Source: Lachnospiraceae bacterium | GTDB lineage: Bacteria; Bacillota; Clostridia; Lachnospirales; Lachnospiraceae | Direction of reading: 5' to 3' | NCBI GenBank assembly: GCA_022794265.1 | Contig: JAAWEK010000015.1 | Location: 1-64,000, forward strand | DNA: 64,000 nt | In this document: positions 45,338 to 53,656 of the stretch, piece after piece | Layout: every line of letters begins with the position of its first letter | Numbering within the stretch: position 1 is the stretch's first letter | Program-made: the position numbers and the translations under genes | The notes under the pieces: generated by a model | The model's database searches: none | Seen by the model: the letters and a program-made list of their open reading frames with translations, nothing else | What the model was told of the DNA's origin: nothing

Positions 45338-46267
45338 CTAATCTTCAAATAAAGGCGTGGAAAAATACCTCTCAGCCGTATCCGGCAGCACCGTAACTAC
45401 TGTCTTTCCTTTTCCCAATACCTTTGCCAGCTTCAGCGCTGCGCATACATTGGTCCCACTGGAAATGCCGCACATCAGTCCTTCATATCTTGCCAGGTCC
45501 TTTGCGGTCTGAAGCGCTTCCCCATCGGTAATCACACATATTTCATCATATATCTGCTGATTTAAGATTTCCGGTATCAGTCCGTCCCCAATTCCCATCT
45601 GCAAATGGGTTCCTATGGTTCCGCCTGCGAGAATCGCTGCATTTTCAGGCTCTACTGCCCATATCCTGATATCCGGATTCTGTGCCTTCAACACTTCTCC
45701 GATTCCGGTAATGGTTCCTCCGGTTCCTATTCCGGAACAAAATCCGTCAATGGGTCCCGCCACCTGTTCCAGTATCTCCAAAGCTGTATGATGCCTGTGT
45801 ACTTTCGGATTATCAGGATTTTCAAACTGCTGTGGTACAAATACATTCTTATCCTCTTCTGCTATTTTCAACGCAGTCCTCAGGCACTCATCAATACATT
45901 CTCCGATATTACCTGCATCATGGATTAACATAACTTCTGCCCCGTAATGTTTTACAAGTTTTCTTCTCTCTTCACTGACGGAATCCGGCATAATGATTAT
46001 GGTTCTATATCCTTTTACTGCCCCGATCAGGGATAACCCGATTCCCTGATTCCCGCTGGTTGGTTCCACTATAATGGTGTCCTTATGTATCAGTCCCTTT
46101 TTTTCTGCCTCTGTTATCATATTATAGGCCGTTCTGGTCTTAATGGATCCGCCCACGTTTAACCCCTCAAACTTTACCAGTACCTGTGCATCCTCCGCCG
46201 AATTCATGTGATTCAGACGAATAATAGGGGTATGGCCGATTGCCTCTAAAACATTATTATATATCAT
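45338..46267 (-). CDS. cysK: Cysteine synthase A (O-acetylserine sulfhydrylase)
   Basis: A 309-residue PLP enzyme forming cysteine from O-acetylserine and sulfide. It has the N-terminal IGHTPIIRLN, the PLP-lysine block GGSIKTRTAYNMI (Lys43), the substrate loop PTSGNQGIGLS, the phosphate loop GIGTGGTITGIGE, and EGLMCGISSGTN near the C-terminus. Length and order are typical of CysK, not of CBS. No cysE is next to it. A TATAAT box (46315-46320) sits beside the dyad ACTATTGCATAGT (46320-46332), which could be the site of a CymR/Rrf2-type repressor. The debranching enzyme follows 85 bases downstream, perhaps by read-through. Confidence 0.95.
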   Translation of the reverse strand: MIYNNVLEAIGHTPIIRLNHMNSAEDAQVLVKFEGLNVGGSIKTRTAYNMITEAEKKGLIHKDTIIVEPTSGNQGIGLSLIGAVKGYRTIIIMPDSVSEERRKLVKHYGAEVMLIHDAGNIGECIDECLRTALKIAEEDKNVFVPQQFENPDNPKVHRHHTALEILEQVAGPIDGFCSGIGTGGTITGIGEVLKAQNPDIRIWAVEPENAAILAGGTIGTHLQMGIGDGLIPEILNQQIYDEICVITDGEALQTAKDLARYEGLMCGISSGTNVCAALKLAKVLGKGKTVVTVLPDTAERYFSTPLFED

Positions 46268-46314
46268 TATTTTTTCCTTTTCATGGTCATAAGACCGGTC
46301 AAATATACCTTTCT

Positions 46315-46332
46315 ATTATACTATTGCATAGT
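46315..46332 (-). promoter_or_regulatory. cysK -10 box with adjacent dyad
   Basis: On the minus strand TATAAT (46320-46315) is directly preceded by the palindrome ACTATGCAATAGT (46332-46320). The -35 hexamer is poor, which suits an activated or repressed promoter. The regulator is not identified. Confidence 0.4.
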
Positions 46333-46440
46333 TGTATTTATTATAAATGATTATGGAAAACTTTTCAAGAATGAAAGAATAATCCGACTGGTATGCGATG
46401 GAATTTGGATTAAATTTAGATTTGAACTTGGCGAACGGAT

Positions 46441-46503
46441 GCAGATATGTCCTGGGAAGACTGGGTGAATGTTCCGCTTCCGGTCTTCTGAGGACATATC
46501 TGC
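46441..46503. other. Strong 63-base hairpin between nagZ-like gene and cysK
   Basis: GCAGATATGTCCT (46441-46453) pairs perfectly with AGGACATATCTGC (46491-46503), continued by GAAGAC/GTCTTC (46456-46461, 46483-46488) after a small internal loop. No T tract follows on either strand. It may be an RNA element, a processed 3' end or a remnant of an inverted-repeat element. Confidence 0.5.
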
Positions 46504-46532
46504 TGTGTGTTGGTAAAATTTACAATAGAAAT

Positions 46533-47975
46533 TCACATCAACCCTTTGGCATATTTCCATGCCAGTATCCTTACCACCGCCCGGTCGATTACCCCCTGTT
46601 CAATCGTTCCGTTGTTTACCGCATTTTTTATCTCGTTAAAGGATGCATCTATATCGCTGATTATCAGCATATCATTGCCGGCAAGAACGGCCGTTACGGT
46701 AGGCGGATATTCCCCGCTGTATAATTTTATGGCGTCCATGGACAAGTCATCAGTAACAATAATTCCGGTAAATCCCAGTTCATTGCGAAGTATATTGTGA
46801 ACCGGTTTGGATATGGAGGCAGGTTTGGTACTGTCCATACAGTTTACTATATTGTGGCTTACCATGACCAAATGGACGCCGGATTGGATTCCTGCCTGAA
46901 ACGGTATAAAATCATTATTTACAAAAGTATTATAATCACGGGTATCAACAGCAATTCCTGTATGAGTATCAATGTTATTGCCATATCCCGGAAAATGTTT
47001 TAATGCTGCGGATACGCCTTTGGACTGGCTTATTTGGGTTACGCTCCTTACAAAATCTGCGGTGGTTCCGGCATTCTGTCCCAGAGAACGGGGATACATA
47101 AAATCGGATTCATTGACTGAAATATCACAGACCGGTGCAAAATTTGTATCTATATACAGTCCGGATAACATTTCAGCTTTTTTGACTTCTTTCGACTTTA
47201 TCAGCTCCATGCCGCCGCTGTTAAAAATATCCCTCGGAGAAGAAAACGCTTCGTCCGAAAGCAGCGGATTGGAACTGACACGAACAACCCTTCCGCCTTC
47301 TTCGTCGGTAGCAATGACCATTGGTATTTCCTGTGATGTCCTATAAGATGAAATATTATTTTTTACTTCCTCAGCAGTCTTTCCCTGAAAATCTCTGCCG
47401 AAAAGAACATATCCGCCAATATGATACTGTCTGGCAATTTCAGCCGCATTTCCCGACGGACATCTGGCAAAAAGCATCTGACCGATTTTTTCATCCGTGG
47501 TCATAGTCTGCATACGGGCAGTTGCCGCCGCATAATAACCCGAAAAAATCCCGTTATCTGACAGTACCGGCGGCTGGAGCGTTTCGGTGGCAGTAGTCGG
47601 TTCCGGCGGTTCGGTATTTGGACTGGTTACAATCTCTGTTGTTTGAATTTCAGGAGGTTTCGTCTGGGAATTTTGTATTGTTGTACTTTCTAAATTCACA
47701 TTTCCCTCTGTTTCGCTTTTATGCTCCGAGGTTTCCTCTGAGGCGCTCATTTCGGAAGAGGTCTCCTCTAAGGTACTTTTATGAACCGTGGTTTCCGCAT
47801 CTGTGCGTTCTTCGGTGGTGACTTTCACCAGCAAGCTTTCAGTAGTATTACCGGTTGATTCGGCCAGCTCATTCTTCAAATCATTCTCAGAAGTGCAAAG
47901 CCATATGAACACAACAGTCAAAATAACAACTATAACAGGTATAAGTTGCCTGAGCGGCAATTTTTTAGACTTCAT
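46533..47975 (-). CDS. nagZ: GH3 beta-N-acetylhexosaminidase (NagZ-like), membrane-anchored
   Basis: A 480-residue glycosidase of the NagZ branch of GH3, expected to remove GlcNAc from peptidoglycan fragments. It has one N-terminal hydrophobic helix (about 9-28, LIPVIVVILTVVFIWLC) and a Ser/Thr/Glu-rich spacer of about 120 residues, so the enzyme is held outside the membrane. The catalytic domain (about 150-480) shows GQMLFARCPSG, ATDEEGGRVVRV, KHFPGYGNNIDTHTG (substrate and Asp-His dyad region) and IIVTDDLSMDAIK with the nucleophile Asp. The start at 47975 has GAGGGG nine bases upstream; an ATG at 48011 has no site. It is likely monocistronic and used in wall recycling or scavenging. Confidence 0.9.
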   Translation of the reverse strand: MKSKKLPLRQLIPVIVVILTVVFIWLCTSENDLKNELAESTGNTTESLLVKVTTEERTDAETTVHKSTLEETSSEMSASEETSEHKSETEGNVNLESTTIQNSQTKPPEIQTTEIVTSPNTEPPEPTTATETLQPPVLSDNGIFSGYYAAATARMQTMTTDEKIGQMLFARCPSGNAAEIARQYHIGGYVLFGRDFQGKTAEEVKNNISSYRTSQEIPMVIATDEEGGRVVRVSSNPLLSDEAFSSPRDIFNSGGMELIKSKEVKKAEMLSGLYIDTNFAPVCDISVNESDFMYPRSLGQNAGTTADFVRSVTQISQSKGVSAALKHFPGYGNNIDTHTGIAVDTRDYNTFVNNDFIPFQAGIQSGVHLVMVSHNIVNCMDSTKPASISKPVHNILRNELGFTGIIVTDDLSMDAIKLYSGEYPPTVTAVLAGNDMLIISDIDASFNEIKNAVNNGTIEQGVIDRAVVRILAWKYAKGLM

Positions 47976-48058
47976 ATGAAATACCCCTCTAATTTTATCT
48001 ATTAGTTTCATTATGTGAACATTTTTCCTTTCTATGTATTTTATGTTTAAACCAGGGT

Positions 48059-48082
48059 GTGTCTGAAAATTACTTTCTGCCA
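48059..48082 (+). repeat. Dispersed repeat, copy 2
   Basis: Identical over 24 bases to 156-179. It is followed by TTTAGTGGGAG, which loosely matches the interior of the 32842-32925 element, and by an inverted pair TTTACGCCAAAT / ATTTAGCGTAAA (48103-48156). Confidence 0.6.
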
Positions 48083-48102
48083 GAGACTCATTTAGTGGGA
48101 GA

Positions 48103-48156
48103 TTTACGCCAAATAAGGCAGGCGTAGTGGGCTACATTGACTGAATTTAGCGTAAA
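48103..48156. repeat. Inverted repeat TTTACGCYAAAT
   Basis: TTTACGCCAAAT (48103-48114) and ATTTAGCGTAAA (48145-48156) are inverse copies with one mismatch, 30 bases apart. It directly follows the dispersed repeat copy and may belong to the same element. Confidence 0.4.
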
Positions 48157-48166
48157 TATCATGCTA

Positions 48167-48203
48167 AGAGGTGTTTTTATGCATTATACATAAAAACACC
48201 TCT
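48167..48203 (-). terminator. Hairpin after the CotH-like gene
   Basis: AGAGGTGTTTTTATG (48167-48181) and its inverse (48189-48203) form a perfect 15-bp stem with a 7-base loop, 34 bases after the CotH-like stop. The T run lies inside the stem, so termination is probable but not certain. Confidence 0.65.
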
Positions 48204-48236
48204 CTGTTCAAACTATCTCAAATCCATATTCCGCCA

Positions 48237-50288
48237 CTACTTGACAATCACGCTCTTCTTCTCGCTAAACGCACCGAAATATGTACTGTTTCCTGCATAT
48301 TTAAATGCTCTCACCTTAACATAATACCGCTGGCCGGATTTCAGTCCGCTGATATTCTTCACCATATTGGTTTTGCTGTTTACCATTACTTTCTTCGAAC
48401 TGCTGAAATCGCTCTTGGTCGTATAAGAAATCTGGAAGCCGGAAACCGTATAATCTGCCGAATGATTCACAGTAATTCTTCCTTTTGCTGTAGAAGTCAG
48501 GGATTTAATCACCTGTTGTCTTGGTTTTACAACAATCGTAATAGTCTTGGAACCCGCATTATATTTTGAAGTTGCAGCAGCCTTAACGGTTATTTTTGTA
48601 GTACCCACACCTTTAACCGTAACAGTACCAGTAGACGATACTGTTGCCACATTGAGATTAGAACTCTTATAAGTCAGTGTTCCGTTTCCACTTGTCTTCG
48701 CATACAATTTAATCGGACTACATCCATAAGAGCGGGAATATGTACTGGACTGGGATGATACTGTCTGGTTCATTTTTGTAGATGTCAGTTCTTCTGGATA
48801 TTTTTCCAGTATTCTTTTAGTAAAATCCGCAAAAGAAATATTATAATCCCAGCTTCCTAAATCAGCAGTTTCCGTAATGCTGAAATAAAACCGGTTCTCA
48901 TCTGCATTTTTTAAATCTTTGGAAGGTTTCACATCACCGGAATAATTCTTTTTAGCAATGTTATAAATTTTCTCAAAATTACTTTGTGTCATCCATTTAC
49001 TTTTTCCGACTGACAACAGCTCAGAAGAAAACTCATTCACATAATATGCATTTCTCAATACGGAATACTTATATACCGGATTCTTCTGTTCCTCACCTTT
49101 TAACTGTGCCCATCCGGAAAACGGAGAAACTCCTGTCATGGCATTTCCCGTCGGATTGGAGCCACAGGTAACACCCATACATCTGTCCAGATCATATGGA
49201 ATAAAAATAGCCTTTCCAGTACTCTTCATAAAGTAAACATAATAATTATTATAGTTATTCCTCATATCATCAGGATTGCCTGTAAAATAAGATACAGCGG
49301 CAAACTTCAGAAAACTGTTTACATCAATGACTGATTCATATTTTGCCTTTGTTACGCTTCCTGCATTCAGTACATTAATCAGATTCTTTAACTGGGCATT
49401 TGTGGATGTCTTTTTATTGGTCTTTAAATCATAATTGTAGAATTTGCATGCATCCTCATCTTCAATACCAATGGATACACCTTTCGTAAAATCGGCCGGA
49501 TTCATGGTCCATCCGCATTTATACAGGTCGCCCCCCTGGTCTTCTGCTGCCACATTTTTATTGATAAACACTTTATCAATGGGTTCATATATCATATAAA
49601 CCCCCAGATGAACATTGGACAGGTCTGCAGAACACAAATTGGTATGAGGCGCAATTACACCGTTTGCCCGAAACATTTCATATGCGTAATACTCGCGGAC
49701 ATAAGTATTGTCATAATTCCGGTTCCATTTCATATCAAGTTTTTCCAGTGTAGCAAAAGTTCTGTCTTTTCTTGCTTTTCTCGCCGCATCTTTTCCGGTC
49801 CAGTTAATGGCGGCGCTACCATATTCTTTTCCATCAAAGGTTTCCTGAAAACTTAATTTCAAATGTACAAGATTATATATTCCCTCTGAACCATTATAAA
49901 AATCTGTTCGGGACATATTACCTTTCATTCGGACACCTACCTGCTCAATACGATAGGCATATTTTGTTGTGGATGTGGTAATCGTAATCGTCACATTTGC
50001 CATTCTGTAAATCGGCGATTTGGAACCCATAGCATCATATTTCTGATAATCCTGCTGTAATTTCTGAAGTTCACTGTTTGACATATCAATTTTTATTTCT
50101 ACTTTATTATTGATATCAAACAACTGTTTATAAATCTGGTCCTGTGTGTACGGAAGCTTATCCTTATCGATATTGTAAGTCTTCACGGTTGCGCCGTACG
50201 ACTCACTGCCCGCCCCATAAAGGACTGCTGCCGCAATAACTGCCATCAGCACAATGGCGCTGAATATTTTTGCAATTCTTTTCTTCAT
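48237..50288 (-). CDS. Secreted CotH-kinase-family protein with Big2-Fn3 tail
   Basis: A 683-residue exported protein. A signal peptide (about 1-34, ending near ESYGA) is followed by a CotH-type domain (about 45-480): VGVRMKGNMSRTDF, LKLSFQETFDGKEYG, the YVREYYAYEMFRANG helix, a GVYMIYEPIDKVF strand pair, and IFIPYDLDRCMG, the metal-site-like block of CotH kinases. The final 165 residues are a Big2 domain (LTYKSSNLNVATVSSTGTVT) and an Fn3 domain, closely like the tail of the 35396-39457 protein. CotH family members phosphorylate spore coat proteins in Bacillus; this one is secreted, so it may act on surface proteins. AAAGGA lies 11 bases before the ATG at 50288. A GTG three codons earlier is less likely. 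Confidence 0.85.
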   Translation of the reverse strand: MKKRIAKIFSAIVLMAVIAAAVLYGAGSESYGATVKTYNIDKDKLPYTQDQIYKQLFDINNKVEIKIDMSNSELQKLQQDYQKYDAMGSKSPIYRMANVTITITTSTTKYAYRIEQVGVRMKGNMSRTDFYNGSEGIYNLVHLKLSFQETFDGKEYGSAAINWTGKDAARKARKDRTFATLEKLDMKWNRNYDNTYVREYYAYEMFRANGVIAPHTNLCSADLSNVHLGVYMIYEPIDKVFINKNVAAEDQGGDLYKCGWTMNPADFTKGVSIGIEDEDACKFYNYDLKTNKKTSTNAQLKNLINVLNAGSVTKAKYESVIDVNSFLKFAAVSYFTGNPDDMRNNYNNYYVYFMKSTGKAIFIPYDLDRCMGVTCGSNPTGNAMTGVSPFSGWAQLKGEEQKNPVYKYSVLRNAYYVNEFSSELLSVGKSKWMTQSNFEKIYNIAKKNYSGDVKPSKDLKNADENRFYFSITETADLGSWDYNISFADFTKRILEKYPEELTSTKMNQTVSSQSSTYSRSYGCSPIKLYAKTSGNGTLTYKSSNLNVATVSSTGTVTVKGVGTTKITVKAAATSKYNAGSKTITIVVKPRQQVIKSLTSTAKGRITVNHSADYTVSGFQISYTTKSDFSSSKKVMVNSKTNMVKNISGLKSGQRYYVKVRAFKYAGNSTYFGAFSEKKSVIVK

Positions 50289-50393
50289 AATCTGCACTTT
50301 CCTTTCTTTTCATAAATTCTCACAATCATACAGTCCTGCCGCTTTTCACAGCATAAAAACCCCAATCCCGAACACACATAATTAATTTATAAG

Positions 50394-52490
50394 TTATATC
50401 TGTTCTGCTACGGCTACAATTACGGTTCTCGGGCCCATTGTTACTATATTATTATCCGCAAATACGGCCTTGTCATATATAAAGGAGTTATCCTTCATAG
50501 TGTTGACTGCTATCCGCCATTTACGGTTACCCTCCAAATCCGGAAGTTCCAGCTTCATATCTTCCCAATATGCATTGATTCCCATATAAACAATATCATC
50601 CTTACCGGCTGATTCGCCTTTGTCATACTTTCCTGCAAACATAACGCCGATAACTTTCGTATCTGCATTATACTGATTCTGCCATGCCTTTACTCCATGT
50701 GTGGAAATACAAGGAAATCCCATGGAACACAGTTGGCCGTCTCTGCGAATTACATTATGCTGCTTACGGAAAGAAATGATTTCTTTGAAATATGTAAATA
50801 TATCTTTATTCTTTTTTAACAGATTCCAATCCAGCCAGGAAACCTGATTATCCTGACAATATGCATTGTTGTTTCCGTATGCGGTATTACAGAACTCGTC
50901 TCCTGCAAAAAACATTGGTATTCCACGACTGCACATTAAAACGGTAATAGCATTTTTAATCATCCGCTTTCGGAGCTTTATGATTTCTTTATCGTTTGTA
51001 TCGCCCTCTGCCCCGCAGTTCCAGCTGAAGTTTTGGTTTTCACCGTCCCGGTTATACCAGCCATTTGCTTCATTATGCTTACCGTTATAAGAGTATAAGT
51101 CATATAAAGTAAAACCGTCGTGACAGTTTATAAAATTAACAGATGCATTATTTCCACGGATGGCCGGGTCATATAAATCCCTGGAACCCGTAATCCTGCA
51201 GGAAGCCGCATAAGCCAGTCCGCCGTCTCCCTTCAGAAACGCCCGGATATCATCCCTGTATTTTCCGTTCCATTCTGACCAGCGTCTCCAGGATGGAAAA
51301 CTTCCTACCTGATATAATCCTCCTGCATCCCAAGCCTCTGCAATCAGCTTGGTATTACCCAGAATCGGGTCAAAGGCCAGACTCTGTATTAACGGCGGTT
51401 TGCTCATCGGCGAACCGTCTTCATTTCTTCCCAGTATGGTTGCAAGATCAAACCGGAACCCGTTTACCCGGTATGCCGTCACCCAGTAACGCAGACACTC
51501 CAAAATAAGCTGTTGTACCACAGGATGATTACAATTCAGCGTATTGCCACACCCGCTGAAATTATAGTATTTTCCGTCCGGTGTCAGCATATAATATATA
51601 TTATTATCAAAACCTTTAAATGATATATAAGGTCCCAGTTCATTTCCCTCTGCTGTATGGTTGAAAACCACATCCAGAAAGACTTCTATATTATTTTCAT
51701 TTAACAGTTTAATCAGATTTTTAAGTTCGTTACCTTCCCGGTTGTATTCCGCACCCGCCGAATAACTGGTATTCGGTGCAAAAAAGCTAACCGGATTATA
51801 TCCCCAGTAATCCAACAGTACATTCCCGTTTACTTCTCTCCGGTCTCTGGTCTCATCAAATTCAAAAATCGGCATCAGCTCTACCGCATTGATACCCAGT
51901 TCTTTTAAATAAGGAATTTTTTCTTTTAATCCGTCAAAAGTTCCCGGAAAGCTTACTCCGGAAGAAGAATCTTTTGTAAATCCTCTGACGTGCAGTTCAT
52001 AGATAATCAAATCTTCCATCGGAAGTTTCGGCTGCTTAAAATCTCCCCAGTCAAAGTCATCCTTTACCACTCTGGCTTTGTACTTGTAGTTTGTCATTTT
52101 TCCCCATACGCTCTGACCGGTAACCGCTCTGGCATACGGGTCCAGCAGACATTTGGATTTGTTAAACACCAACCCTCTGGAAGGCTCATATGGCCCATCC
52201 AGCCGGTAGGCGTATTCAAACTCTTCGATATTTAGCTTAAATACAATCATGGAATATACGTCTCCGATTTTATAATGCTCCGGAAACGGAATGACAGCAT
52301 ACGGTTCCTCTTCCCTTCTGTGAAACAACAATAATTCACAGGAAGTGGCGCTGCGGGAATGTATTGTAAAATTTACACCACCGGGTATGGCTGTCGCTCC
52401 GTTAATTTCGTAAAATCCTGATCTTACTTCAAATCCATTGATAACCTCAAATGGTATCAAATGAATTTTCTTCATATCAATATTCTGCAT
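50394..52490 (-). CDS. glgX: Glycogen debranching enzyme GlgX-type (isoamylase, GH13_11)
   Basis: A 698-residue cytoplasmic debranching enzyme hydrolysing alpha-1,6 bonds in glycogen or amylopectin fragments. An N-terminal CBM48-type domain (about 25-125) is followed by the GH13 barrel with DVVFNHTAEGNE, NGFRFDLATILG (nucleophile Asp), LIAEAWDAGGLYQVG (acid/base Glu) and INCHDGFTLYD (third Asp). The phrase YWGYNPVSFFAP is diagnostic for isoamylase/GlgX. GAGAGGG precedes the ATG. No signal peptide is present. It stands between the CotH-like and YcxB-like genes with no glg operon around it, although GH133 and phosphorylase genes lie nearby. Pullulanase type I is less likely given the isoamylase blocks. 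Confidence 0.93.
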   Translation of the reverse strand: MQNIDMKKIHLIPFEVINGFEVRSGFYEINGATAIPGGVNFTIHSRSATSCELLLFHRREEEPYAVIPFPEHYKIGDVYSMIVFKLNIEEFEYAYRLDGPYEPSRGLVFNKSKCLLDPYARAVTGQSVWGKMTNYKYKARVVKDDFDWGDFKQPKLPMEDLIIYELHVRGFTKDSSSGVSFPGTFDGLKEKIPYLKELGINAVELMPIFEFDETRDRREVNGNVLLDYWGYNPVSFFAPNTSYSAGAEYNREGNELKNLIKLLNENNIEVFLDVVFNHTAEGNELGPYISFKGFDNNIYYMLTPDGKYYNFSGCGNTLNCNHPVVQQLILECLRYWVTAYRVNGFRFDLATILGRNEDGSPMSKPPLIQSLAFDPILGNTKLIAEAWDAGGLYQVGSFPSWRRWSEWNGKYRDDIRAFLKGDGGLAYAASCRITGSRDLYDPAIRGNNASVNFINCHDGFTLYDLYSYNGKHNEANGWYNRDGENQNFSWNCGAEGDTNDKEIIKLRKRMIKNAITVLMCSRGIPMFFAGDEFCNTAYGNNNAYCQDNQVSWLDWNLLKKNKDIFTYFKEIISFRKQHNVIRRDGQLCSMGFPCISTHGVKAWQNQYNADTKVIGVMFAGKYDKGESAGKDDIVYMGINAYWEDMKLELPDLEGNRKWRIAVNTMKDNSFIYDKAVFADNNIVTMGPRTVIVAVAEQI

Positions 52491-52546
52491 CTGTTTCCCT
52501 CTCTCAGTTTTTAGTCTTATTTTATGATTTGACCGGCAGCACCGGT

Positions 52547-53068
52547 TTAATATTTTTTTATTTTAATATTCCGGCTTTTAAATAGTTCCAGCAACCGCTC
52601 CAGTTCCCCTTCTGCTTCAAACGCCGTCTTGTCCACTATGATTACCTGTTTCTTAAATACAATAACCAATATATCGTCCATAGTATGAACAATGGATATA
52701 TCATCGTATCTGACCGTTAATTCTGTTCTGGAAGTCTCCTGTTCAATCCGGTCTTCATAAAAACGGTATTCCATATCCACATAATAATGAGATTGATGTA
52801 ATCCGGCAAATTTCAAAAAACTTTGTCTGGTTCCTATCCTGTAACCTGCCGCATTCCAAAACAGAATTACAGCAGCAAAAAGAAAGAAAGGGACACATAC
52901 GGTCCAGTTGAAATCAATTGCAAATACGTAAGAAAAAAAGAGAAGTATAAGCGCATATGCGGTAGAAAAGGCCCGTAGCAGAAAATGGGACGCCTTATAA
53001 TTTCCAATAATCCCTTTTTTATACATATCATAGGTCAGTCTGGTCTTGTTGATATATAATGGTCCCAT
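52547..53068 (-). CDS. YcxB-like membrane protein
   Basis: A 173-residue protein with two close membrane helices (about 30-50 and 54-72) and a soluble C-terminal part of the YcxB-like type (EYRFYEDRIEQETSRTELTVRYDDISIVHTMDD, read in two parts, then QVIIVDKTAF). Such proteins have no assigned function. Its ATG overlaps the fliS stop in the arrangement TAATG, so translation is coupled to fliS. That link to a flagellar chaperone is unusual and may point to a flagellar or envelope role. Confidence 0.7.
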   Translation of the reverse strand: MGPLYINKTRLTYDMYKKGIIGNYKASHFLLRAFSTAYALILLFFSYVFAIDFNWTVCVPFFLFAAVILFWNAAGYRIGTRQSFLKFAGLHQSHYYVDMEYRFYEDRIEQETSRTELTVRYDDISIVHTMDDILVIVFKKQVIIVDKTAFEAEGELERLLELFKSRNIKIKKY

Positions 53069-53529
53069 TAATATGTCCTTCCCATAACATTTACATTGTT
53101 TCTGGCATCTCTGCCGTAAGTCAGTCCTTCATAGACCGCCTGGGTATTCTTCATAACCTTTCCGGAATCATCAGTTTTGCTGACTTCTTCAAAAGCTGTA
53201 TGCAGCTTGTTCATCATGTCCCTGACCACTGCCAGATTAATATCCTGCCGCTTCACTTCCGACCGGACCAGGCAATCATTGGCATACATATATAAGTTCA
53301 TCAGTTCAAAGGATATTTTATAATGAAAATCCAATGAAGATGTTAACTGACTTAGAATCTGTCTGGATTTTTTTATATTAAACGAAAAGGCTTCCAAATC
53401 CCCATTCTTCAATGCTTCCAGCGCCGACTCAATATAATTATCTATGATTTCATACAAAAGCACCACCAGTCCGGTCCGGTTGGTCTGTGTAACGCGCATT
53501 GCAAATTCGTTAATCTGTTCTTTAGTCAT
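53068..53529 (-). CDS. fliS: Flagellar export chaperone FliS
   Basis: A 153-residue helical cytoplasmic protein that binds the flagellin C-terminus and keeps it unfolded before export. The FliS pattern is visible: FAMRVTQTNRTGLVVLLYEIIDNYIESAL, read as the first helix pair, then FSFNIKKSRQILSQLTSSLDF, ISFELMNLYMYANDCLV, and the long last helix VRDMMNKLHTAFEEV. It is longer than typical FliS (about 125-135) because of a C-terminal tail (GLTYGRDARNNVNVMG). The start at 53529 has AAAGGATG upstream; an earlier ATG at 53568 has no site. It lies right after the flagellin gene and is coupled to the YcxB-like gene. Confidence 0.82.
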   Translation of the reverse strand: MTKEQINEFAMRVTQTNRTGLVVLLYEIIDNYIESALEALKNGDLEAFSFNIKKSRQILSQLTSSLDFHYKISFELMNLYMYANDCLVRSEVKRQDINLAVVRDMMNKLHTAFEEVSKTDDSGKVMKNTQAVYEGLTYGRDARNNVNVMGRTY

Positions 53530-53609
53530 GCATAAACATCCTTTCATTTTTAAAGCAGGTAATTGCAAAACCCATAGTCATTTAAATTTAACAATATAAT
53601 AATATTATA

Positions 53610-53639
53610 ATAGAGATTGCGAATATTCGCAATCTCTAT
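53610..53639 (-). terminator. Perfect-palindrome hairpin after flagellin gene
   Basis: ATAGAGATTGCGAAT and its exact inverse (53610-53639) form a 15-bp stem with no spacer, 18 bases after the flagellin stop. The trailing sequence is AT-rich with no clean T run. It probably ends or stabilises the fliC message and would reduce read-through to fliS. Confidence 0.65.
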
Positions 53640-53656
53640 CCTGATAATCTTTTCTA

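Noticed and set aside
46398-46724. Plus-strand frame beginning MEFGLNLDLNL near the 63-base hairpin
   Set aside because: No ribosome-binding site; it runs across the hairpin and into the antisense of the glycosidase gene.
53610-53639. Insertion-sequence end or recombination site
   Set aside because: A single perfect palindrome right after the flagellin stop is better explained as a 3' hairpin; no second copy or invertase gene was seen.
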